Source: Gemmatimonas phototrophica
GTDB lineage: Bacteria > Gemmatimonadota > Gemmatimonadetes > Gemmatimonadales > Gemmatimonadaceae
Direction: 5' to 3'
DNA length: 6,360 nt
NCBI GenBank assembly: GCA_945870175.1
Contig: CAMBRJ010000182.1
Coordinates: forward strand, 1-6,360
Position 1 is the first letter of the stretch. The number at the start of each line of letters is the position of its first letter. The notes beneath the pieces were generated by a model that was given only the letters and a program-made list of their open reading frames with translations, had not been told where the DNA came from and ran no database searches. A program made the position numbers and the translations under genes. Positions 1-5,087 of the stretch are shown piece after piece.

Positions 1-8
1 CCGCCGTA

Positions 9-776
9 TCACACCTTGTGGTACGAAATCCGTGCCGCTTCCCGTCGATCCGCTCCTTCGTAAATCTCGAAGTCGCTGAAGAACGCCGGCGCTTCCTGTG
101 CGAGCACGCGCAACGCCAGCACCGCCAGCCGACGAATCTCGAGCTCGGCCCCTTCGCTCGAGCGCAGCTCCAGCATCGTACGCCACGCGCGCGCGTTCGC
201 CGTGACCACGATCTTCGTTTCCGTGCTGTTCGGCAGCACGCCGCGCGCGGCTTCACGCGCCATTTTGCGGCGGTGCACCTTGTCGTCCACCCACGCGTAC
301 CGCGTCATCAGCGACTCGACCAGCGAGATGTAGCTCTCCACTGCGCTGGTCACCTGCGTCCGCCACGCCTGCTCCAGCGGCTCGTCGCCGATCATGGCCG
401 GCGGCATCACGAACTGGGCGTCGCTTTCGTCGACGTAGCGCTGCGACAGCTGGGAGTACGCGAAGCCCGCACGGTGACGCACCAGCTCGTGCGTGAGCGA
501 GCGGCTCACGCCTTCGAACAAGATCGAGTAGCTCGCATGTTCGAGCACGCTGCCGTGTCCCTGCTTCTTGATGTTCTCGAGATAATCCCGCGTGGTCCGG
601 CCGGCCGGATTGCGCTGACTCATGTAGCAGAGGCGGCCGGCAAACTCGGCGAGGCGCTCGCCGTCGGTGGACTCCCCGATCCATTGCACCGGGAGATGGC
701 TGGCCTCGACGAACTGGGGGCGGGCGAGCACGGTAATCTTGGGCTCGCGGAGAATCGCGGCGTCAGAGAGCGGCAT
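9..776 (-). CDS. thyX: Flavin-dependent thymidylate synthase ThyX
   Basis: The 255-aa product should make dTMP from dUMP in the cytosol, using methylene-tetrahydrofolate as carbon donor and NAD(P)H as reductant through a bound FAD; the family works as a homotetramer. The ThyX signature is visible at residues 100-114 (RHRAGFAYSQLSQRY). Other family hallmarks are QGHGSVLEH (72-80), AREAARGVLP (173-182), a TxNxR stretch (192-196) and LRSSEGAELEIR (204-215), which supplies conserved arginines of the active site. The length suits the family. The ATG start at 776 has no clear Shine-Dalgarno sequence, but it puts a normal amount of sequence before the conserved core. The gene is divergent from the MarR-type regulator, so the 114-nt region between them should hold its promoter. 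One small oddity is that eight residues, not the commoner seven, separate RHR from the signature serine (S111). The identification is secure. Confidence 0.97.
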   Translation of the reverse strand: MPLSDAAILREPKITVLARPQFVEASHLPVQWIGESTDGERLAEFAGRLCYMSQRNPAGRTTRDYLENIKKQGHGSVLEHASYSILFEGVSRSLTHELVRHRAGFAYSQLSQRYVDESDAQFVMPPAMIGDEPLEQAWRTQVTSAVESYISLVESLMTRYAWVDDKVHRRKMAREAARGVLPNSTETKIVVTANARAWRTMLELRSSEGAELEIRRLAVLALRVLAQEAPAFFSDFEIYEGADRREAARISYHKV

Positions 777-820
777 GGCGGAGAAATCGGGTGAATGAAA
801 CGCTGGCGTCAGTGCGGTAA

Positions 821-836
821 TGGCGTAATATCGCCA
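821..836. promoter_or_regulatory. Inverted repeat TGGCG-N6-CGCCA, candidate operator
   Basis: The arms TGGCG (821-825) and CGCCA (832-836) flank an AT-rich core, TAATAT (826-831). The site sits in the 777-890 region between the divergent thyX and marR genes. The core resembles a -10 hexamer for the plus strand (4 of 6 matches to TATAAT), which would start a transcript about 50 nt before the regulator's ATG. A further TGGCG lies at 804-808. MarR proteins commonly autoregulate by binding AT-rich inverted repeats in such regions, so this is a reasonable operator candidate. The dyad is seen; its function is inferred. Confidence 0.4.
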
Positions 837-890
837 ATATCATCGGCGGCGCATCTACCTCCGGTCGTCGGCCTCCCCTCCGCGCTTCCC

Positions 891-1382
891 ATGTCCGAAC
901 GCACTGCTGGTCGCACGCTACAGGAGGAGATCCAACAGTCACGGCCCTTCCGCTCCCAGTCTCAGGAAGCGACGATCGCCCTGATGCGGACGGCCTCGGT
1001 CGTGAGCCGGCGATTTGCCCGGGTCGTGGAGCCGCACGGGCTGAGTCTCGCCCAGTACAACGTGCTCCGCATCCTGCGTGGCGCGGGCGACGATGGCCTG
1101 CCCACGCTGGCCATTCGCGACCGCATGATCGATGAAGGGTCCACCGTGACCCGTCTACTCGACAAGTTGGAGAGCGCGTCGCTCGTCACCCGCGATCGCT
1201 CCCGCCCGGACCGACGGCAGGTGCTCTGTCAGATCACGAAGCAGGGAGCGGCGCTGCTGGCCACGCTTGACCCGGAAATCGATGCCGCCGATCTCTCGTC
1301 GATGGCCATGCTGACACCCGATCAGCGCCAATCGCTGCTGGCGCTGCTTTCCGTGATCCGCGCCGAAATGAGTGATTTATAG
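891..1382 (+). CDS. MarR-family winged-helix transcriptional regulator
   Basis: This 163-aa protein is a likely homodimeric DNA-binding regulator. The N-terminal dimerisation helix (about 25-48) is followed by GLSLAQYNVLRIL (50-62), the helix-turn-helix with recognition helix around EGSTVTRLLDKLE (82-94), and the wing, whose DRSRPDRRQV stretch (102-111) matches the Asp/Arg pattern of MarR wings. A C-terminal helix completes the dimer interface. The only cysteine is C113, in the wing; a redox role is possible but unsupported. The same frame is open upstream to an ATG at 795, but the ATG at 891 gives a normal MarR length, while the added 32 residues look unlike a MarR N-terminus and would run through the intergenic dyad. 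No Shine-Dalgarno precedes 891. It is divergent from thyX and convergent with the FAD oxidase. The ligand and targets cannot be read from the sequence; autoregulation through the dyad at 821-836 is plausible. Confidence 0.9.
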   Translation: MSERTAGRTLQEEIQQSRPFRSQSQEATIALMRTASVVSRRFARVVEPHGLSLAQYNVLRILRGAGDDGLPTLAIRDRMIDEGSTVTRLLDKLESASLVTRDRSRPDRRQVLCQITKQGAALLATLDPEIDAADLSSMAMLTPDQRQSLLALLSVIRAEMSDL

Positions 1383-1417
1383 CGCTCGTATAGCGCCAAC
1401 TATGCGCCATTTAGCGC
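1378..1417. repeat. Four GCGC-centred short repeats with 10-11 bp spacing
   Basis: Four related units follow one another: TATAGCGC (1378-1385), TATAGCGCC (1389-1397), TATGCGCC (1401-1408) and TTTAGCGC (1410-1417). Their GCGC cores begin at 1382, 1393, 1404 and 1414, so they are spaced 11, 11 and 10 bp, about one helical turn. The array fills the gap between the convergent regulator and oxidase genes. It contains both stop codons: TAG of the regulator in the first unit and TAA of the oxidase in the last. There is no strong hairpin plus T-tract, so it is not an obvious intrinsic terminator. The repeats are seen; a protein-binding role is a guess. Confidence 0.55.
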
Positions 1418-3060
1418 GAAGAAGAGCCACCGATCGCGTCCAGCCGGAAGCGGCTCCAGCCCCGCGTCCGCTCGATCTCGTCGAGCGCCGCGCGGGCGGC
1501 GGCGGGCAGCGGCACCGCGTCGGGATCATGCCGCAGCGCCGTGATCGCGCGGTCGCCCTCGCGGGCGATCTTACAGCCGGGGTTGAGCACGCCCGACGGA
1601 TCGGCCGCGTCCTTCACATGCGCGAACGCCGCGCGCGCTTCGAGCCCCCATACGCGATCCATCAGCGGCGCCCGCAACCGGCCATCGCCATGCTCGCCCG
1701 ATAACGTGCCGCCCAGCACGGCCGTGAGCTCGCAGACGCGATCGAGAATCCCCTCCACGCGATCCCGCCATCCGCGGCGCGTCACGTCCACCAGCGGATT
1801 CACATGGGCGTGCGCGTCACCGGCGTGTCCAAAAATCACGCCCGGCATGTCGAAGTGATCGAGCGCGCGGCGCACGCCCCGCACGTAGTCGGGAAATCGA
1901 TCGGGCGGCACGCAGCCATCTTCGATGAACTGCATGGAGCGCAGCCGCGGCGCCAGGCGCGACAGGATCGGACTCGCCGCGTGGCGCAGCGCCCACAACC
2001 GATGCGCGTCGTCGGCCTCGACCGCCGTGTGCACGTCACTCGCGCCATGTCGCGTAGCGCGCGCCGCCAGCTGGGTCATGGCGTGCAACGCCGCGATCGC
2101 CGATTCGCCTTCCACCTCCATCAGCAGCACCGCGTCCGCGTGCGATGGAATGCCCGTGGGGCCATCAGTGGCCGCGACGTCGAGGAAGGTGCGATCCAAC
2201 AACTCGCAGGCCGTCGCGCCATCGATCCGGGCCTCGACGGCACAGGCGGTGGCCGCCTCCAACGTATCGAAAATCGCCAGAATGGTCGCGGTCGCCCCCG
2301 CCACCGGAATCAGCGAGAGCTCTACTTCCGTGAAGAGGGCGAGTGTGCCCTCGCTGCCCACCAGCAGAGCCACCAGATGTCCGTCGGGGCGCAGCGCCTC
2401 GGCGATCGCATAGCCCGATGACTCCTTCCGCACACCGGTGTGCGACAGCGCGTCGGCCGGGATGTCGCGGCCGAGTTGGCCATTGATCTGCGACATCGCC
2501 TCGGAGAGCCGTCGCACGGCCGGTACGCCGATTGGCCACGGCGCATCACGCCGCACCCACACGTCGGTGCCGTCGTCGAACACGCACCGCAAGCCCAGCA
2601 CCCACGGCCGCGTCGCGCCGAACTTGAGCGTACGGGCACCCGCCGCGTTGGCGCCCACCATCCCGCCGATGGTGCAAAACGCGCCACTTGAGGGATCCAC
2701 CGGAAAGCGCAGCCCTTCGCGCCGCGCGGCATCGTCGATCTCGCCGCGCGTCACGCCGGCACCGACCCGGATACGCCGCGCCTCCACGTCGACTGGGCCG
2801 AGCTGACGGAGGCGGCTCAGGTCCACGATCACGCCCGAGCCCACGGCGCCGCCGGCCATGCCGCTCCCCGAGCCGCGCGGCATCAGCGCCACGCCCTCAC
2901 GCTTGCTCCAGCGCATGAGCGTCGGCACGTCGTCGGCGTCGGCCGGTACCGCCACCCCCGCCGGCACACACCGCGCGATCCCCGCACCCTCGGCATACAT
3001 CGCCCGGGCGAGCAGGTCGGTGCGAAACACACCACGGAAATCGGCAGGCGACTCGATCAC
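1411..3060 (-). CDS. FAD-binding oxidase/dehydrogenase, D-lactate/glycolate oxidase (GlcD/DLD) type
   Basis: This is a flavoprotein of the vanillyl-alcohol oxidase/PCMH fold, probably oxidising a D-2-hydroxyacid such as D-lactate, glycolate or 2-hydroxyglutarate and passing electrons towards the respiratory chain; the substrate cannot be told. Numbering from a GTG at 3060 gives 549 aa. The FAD pyrophosphate loop is PRGSGSGMAGGAVG (61-74), followed by DPSS (122-125), TIGGMVGANAAGARTLKFG (130-148) and VGSEGTL (234-240). The C-terminal cap domain has LWALRHAAS (355-363), IEDGCVP (379-385), a histidine-rich likely metal site, GHAGDAHAHVNP (411-422), then GEHGDGR (455-461) and LNPGCKI (492-498). 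There is no C-terminal cysteine-rich Fe-S domain, unlike the long fused relatives. I chose the GTG because GAGGT lies 7 nt before it. A GTG at 3129 (572 aa) is also possible; an ATG at 3291 would overlap the divergent synthase and is unlikely. The gene is convergent with the regulator, 28 nt apart. Confidence 0.9.
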   Translation of the reverse strand: MIESPADFRGVFRTDLLARAMYAEGAGIARCVPAGVAVPADADDVPTLMRWSKREGVALMPRGSGSGMAGGAVGSGVIVDLSRLRQLGPVDVEARRIRVGAGVTRGEIDDAARREGLRFPVDPSSGAFCTIGGMVGANAAGARTLKFGATRPWVLGLRCVFDDGTDVWVRRDAPWPIGVPAVRRLSEAMSQINGQLGRDIPADALSHTGVRKESSGYAIAEALRPDGHLVALLVGSEGTLALFTEVELSLIPVAGATATILAIFDTLEAATACAVEARIDGATACELLDRTFLDVAATDGPTGIPSHADAVLLMEVEGESAIAALHAMTQLAARATRHGASDVHTAVEADDAHRLWALRHAASPILSRLAPRLRSMQFIEDGCVPPDRFPDYVRGVRRALDHFDMPGVIFGHAGDAHAHVNPLVDVTRRGWRDRVEGILDRVCELTAVLGGTLSGEHGDGRLRAPLMDRVWGLEARAAFAHVKDAADPSGVLNPGCKIAREGDRAITALRHDPDAVPLPAAARAALDEIERTRGWSRFRLDAIGGSSSR

Positions 3061-3067
3061 CCGTGGA

Positions 3068-3072
3068 ACCTC
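3068..3072 (-). promoter_or_regulatory. Shine-Dalgarno site deciding the oxidase start
   Basis: On the minus strand this reads GAGGT, a five-base match to the anti-Shine-Dalgarno sequence, 7 nt ahead of the GTG at 3060. It is the best ribosome-binding site among the candidate starts of this gene; the alternative GTG at 3129 is preceded only by a weak GGACGG. This is the main reason for preferring the shorter protein. Confidence 0.5.
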
Positions 3073-3146
3073 GTGCCCCCCCCTCGGCGGCGGCAAGGCC
3101 CTGTTGGGCCCGGACTGTTCATTCGACACACTCGCCGTCCAGACTT

Positions 3147-3166
3147 GGTGACGCACGACGGTCACC
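3147..3166. promoter_or_regulatory. Inverted repeat GGTGAC-N8-GTCACC, candidate operator
   Basis: Two perfect 6-bp arms, GGTGAC (3147-3152) and GTCACC (3161-3166), are separated by 8 nt. The dyad lies in the 124-nt region between the divergent oxidase and squalene synthase genes. It overlaps the candidate -35 of the synthase promoter and ends 5 nt before its -10, the usual position for a repressor site. The binding protein is unknown. The dyad is seen; the operator role is inferred from size and position. Confidence 0.45.
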
Positions 3167-3177
3167 CATCGTATCTT
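3148..3177 (+). promoter_or_regulatory. Candidate promoter of the squalene synthase gene, possibly leaderless
   Basis: GTGACG (3148-3153) matches TTGACA at 4 of 6 positions, and TATCTT (3172-3177) matches TATAAT at 4 of 6, with an 18-nt spacer. The -10 ends 7 nt before the ATG at 3185, so transcription would begin at or next to the start codon. This agrees with the absence of any Shine-Dalgarno sequence and with the TANNNT-N7-ATG arrangement known from leaderless genes in several bacterial groups. Confidence 0.4.
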
Positions 3178-3184
3178 GCACGAT

Positions 3185-4252
3185 ATGACCCTGCCGACCG
3201 CCGTCTCTGCTGCTCTGTCCCAGCGCGATGCCGCCCGCTTCTGCGAGGCCATCCTGCCGGCAGTGTCGCGCACGTTCGCGCTCGGCATCAAGGTGCTGCC
3301 CGGTGCACTCGGTCAGGCGGTGCTCGACGCGTACCTGTTGTGCCGCATCGCCGACACGGTCGAGGACGCCCCGGCGGTGGATCCGCAGGTGAAGGCCGCG
3401 CTCTTCGACGACTTCCTGGCGGCCTTCGATGACGCCGCGGCGCTCGAACGGTTTCTGCGGGGGGTGCAGCCGCTCGTCGGCGACGAGGCGCATCTGTCGC
3501 TGACGCTCAACGCCGATCTCGTGTTCGCACACTTCTCGGTGCTGCCGCCAAAAACGCGCGCCGTCGTGCAGAAGTGGGTCGCCGAGATGGCGATCGGCAT
3601 GCGCAAGTTCGTGCTGCTGTATCCCGACGGCATTCGGATTCAGACCGTCGAGGAGTACAAGGAGTACTGCTACTACGTGGCGGGGACGGTGGGCTACATG
3701 CTCACCGATCTGTGGCACGAACACTCGTCGAGCATCGGCACCAAGCGCTACGCGATTCTGCGCGAGCGGTGCCGCGCGTTCGCCGAGGCGCTGCAGACGG
3801 TGAATATCCTCAAGGATGTTGCGGTCGATGCGGAGCAGGAGAACTCCGTGTATGTGCCCGAGGAGCTGTTGCGCGCGCATGGCAGCTCCCAGAGCAGCAT
3901 TCTCGCGCCGGAACTGATCGCGAAGAATCGCGAAGCGCTCACGCAGCTCATCCAGCTGGCGTGGCACGATCTCGAGGAAGCGCGCATGTATCTGCTGCTC
4001 ATTCCGCGCCGCGCCATTTCGATCCGCCTGTTCTGCATTCTCCCGTTGCTGCTGGCCTACGCCACGCTGCGCGATCTGGTGCAGAGCACGGCCATGCTCA
4101 AGCCGGGCGGGTCGGTCAAGATTTCGCGTCGCGAAGTGAAGTCGCTGCTCATGACCGGCTCGATGCTCGTCATGAGCAACACGGGCGTACGCTGGCTGGT
4201 CGAGCGCGTGCGTCGGCGCGTGTTCGTGCTGGAGCTGGTTACCGCGCCGTAA
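3185..4252 (+). CDS. Squalene/phytoene synthase family protein, probably squalene synthase
   Basis: This 355-aa class I head-to-head prenyltransferase most likely condenses two farnesyl diphosphates to squalene or a related C30 product, feeding hopanoid, sterol or carotenoid synthesis at the membrane. The core shows SRTFAL (28-33), the first aspartate-rich Mg-binding motif DTVED (57-61), YCYYVAGTVGYMLTDLW (161-177) and the second motif NILKDVAVD (207-215). The second motif keeps both end aspartates but has V where most relatives have E. The C-terminal half, with the hydrophobic IRLFCILPLLLAYATL (279-294) and VKISRREVKSLLM (310-322), resembles eukaryotic-type squalene synthase more than short bacterial phytoene synthases or HpnC/HpnD, as does the length. 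No C-terminal membrane anchor is visible. The ATG at 3185 is preferred over a TTG at 3176 because the upstream -10-like hexamer would overlap the TTG. No cyclase, desaturase or hpn gene is nearby. Phytoene or dehydrosqualene synthase remains possible. It is divergent from the oxidase and overlaps the next gene tail to tail by 14 bp. Confidence 0.9.
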   Translation: MTLPTAVSAALSQRDAARFCEAILPAVSRTFALGIKVLPGALGQAVLDAYLLCRIADTVEDAPAVDPQVKAALFDDFLAAFDDAAALERFLRGVQPLVGDEAHLSLTLNADLVFAHFSVLPPKTRAVVQKWVAEMAIGMRKFVLLYPDGIRIQTVEEYKEYCYYVAGTVGYMLTDLWHEHSSSIGTKRYAILRERCRAFAEALQTVNILKDVAVDAEQENSVYVPEELLRAHGSSQSSILAPELIAKNREALTQLIQLAWHDLEEARMYLLLIPRRAISIRLFCILPLLLAYATLRDLVQSTAMLKPGGSVKISRREVKSLLMTGSMLVMSNTGVRWLVERVRRRVFVLELVTAP

Positions 4253-5054
4253 TCTGCGTCACCACCTTTTGTAGCAGGTTGGGCGGTTCTTTCATGCGAT
4301 CCTGCTCCAGCTCGTCGAGCAATTGTTCGATGCGCAGATGCATGCGGTCGACTGCGTTGCGATAGGCGCGTCGCAGGGCCCGCCAGCCAAGAAATCCGCC
4401 ACCGCCCACGAAGGCAGTGAGCCCGGCGAGAATGCCGGTACCGGCGCCGGTGCTGACCAGAAAGAGCACCGGGACCGCGATGACGGCGTACAGCAAGCCG
4501 AGGGCGATGACCAGCGCCACGGCCTGATTGCGCTGCATGCGGCGCATGCCGGCGATATCGGCATCGAGTCGGACCACGCTTCGCGCGCTGTCGATGGCCG
4601 TGACGCTGGCCGTCACCTGATCCACCCGCACCAGATCGAAGCGTCGACCGCCGACGCCGAACGACCGCAGAAAATTGCCGAATGGATCGCGGCGCGGCTC
4701 CCAGCTTTGCCGGTCGCCGATGCGACGACGCGTGGAGAGTGATTCCATGCGCGGCATCCACCCATCGAGGCGCCGCAAGATGTCGTCGGGCGTGCCCGGC
4801 ACCGTGCGCTGCGCGCCCAGTGACGCCGGCCCCAAGCTGTCGAGTAGTGGGCCCGTTTCGAGCTCCGTCATTGGCAGGCGCGCCCGTTCTTCGGCGATCG
4901 CCTGACGCACATGCGCCAGATCGAGCCCGACTTCCTTGGCGATGTCAAGCAGCCGTTCCTCCGACACGCTCTCGACGCCGTCGGCAGTGGTGGTCTGCAG
5001 CTCGCTGGCGCGGGCCAGCACGCGCTCGAGCGCGGTGCGCGGAATGTCAGCCAT
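4239..5054 (-). CDS. Two-transmembrane-helix protein of unknown function
   Basis: I cannot name a function for this 271-aa protein. The N-terminal third (about 1-60) is charged and helical: a first helix TALERVLARASELQ (7-20), then a possible small helix-turn-helix-like bundle with SEERLLDIAKEVGLDLAHVR (31-50). A soluble, Arg-rich middle region (about 90-175) follows. Two hydrophobic segments come next, about 178-200 and 204-224; the second is glycine-rich (FVGGGGFLGW). A charged, probably coiled-coil tail (about 225-256) ends the protein, so both ends should lie on the same side, likely the cytoplasm by the positive-inside rule. It starts 33 nt after the exported protein gene on the same strand, with no visible Shine-Dalgarno or promoter, so co-transcription is likely. 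Its last 14 bp overlap the 3' end of the convergent synthase gene. Signalling or envelope maintenance is conceivable but not shown. Confidence 0.75.
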   Translation of the reverse strand: MADIPRTALERVLARASELQTTTADGVESVSEERLLDIAKEVGLDLAHVRQAIAEERARLPMTELETGPLLDSLGPASLGAQRTVPGTPDDILRRLDGWMPRMESLSTRRRIGDRQSWEPRRDPFGNFLRSFGVGGRRFDLVRVDQVTASVTAIDSARSVVRLDADIAGMRRMQRNQAVALVIALGLLYAVIAVPVLFLVSTGAGTGILAGLTAFVGGGGFLGWRALRRAYRNAVDRMHLRIEQLLDELEQDRMKEPPNLLQKVVTQITAR

Positions 5055-5087
5055 GAATCCGGGAAAGCAGAGGGACGCGAATCGGCA

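Noticed and set aside
18..794. A 258-codon open frame on the plus strand, antisense to thyX
   Set aside because: The opposite strand carries an unmistakable ThyX. The antisense translation is rich in Arg, His and Ala with no family features, as expected of a GC-rich shadow frame.
795..890. N-terminal extension of the MarR protein from an ATG at 795
   Set aside because: The added 32 residues do not look like a MarR N-terminus and would cross the intergenic dyad and the -10-like element. The ATG at 891 gives a normal family length.
922..927. A perfect AGGAGG sequence
   Set aside because: It lies within codons for Gln-Glu-Glu of the MarR protein and no start codon follows at a usable distance, so it is a coding coincidence.
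3097..3110. Small hairpin GGCCC-TGTT-GGGCC upstream of the oxidase start
   Set aside because: Five base pairs, no T-tract, and GC-rich DNA yields such hairpins often. It might affect the oxidase leader, but nothing else supports a terminator or attenuator.
3061..3291. Longer forms of the FAD oxidase starting at the ATG at 3291 or the GTG codons at 3165, 3156 or 3129
   Set aside because: The ATG at 3291 lies inside the divergent synthase gene, and the extra residues are not needed for the flavin domain. The GTG at 3129 cannot be fully excluded but has a weaker ribosome-binding site than the one at 3060.
3119..3967. A 282-codon minus-strand frame antisense to the squalene synthase gene
   Set aside because: The plus strand encodes a clear synthase with both Asp-rich motifs. 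The antisense protein has an atypical Arg/His-rich composition.
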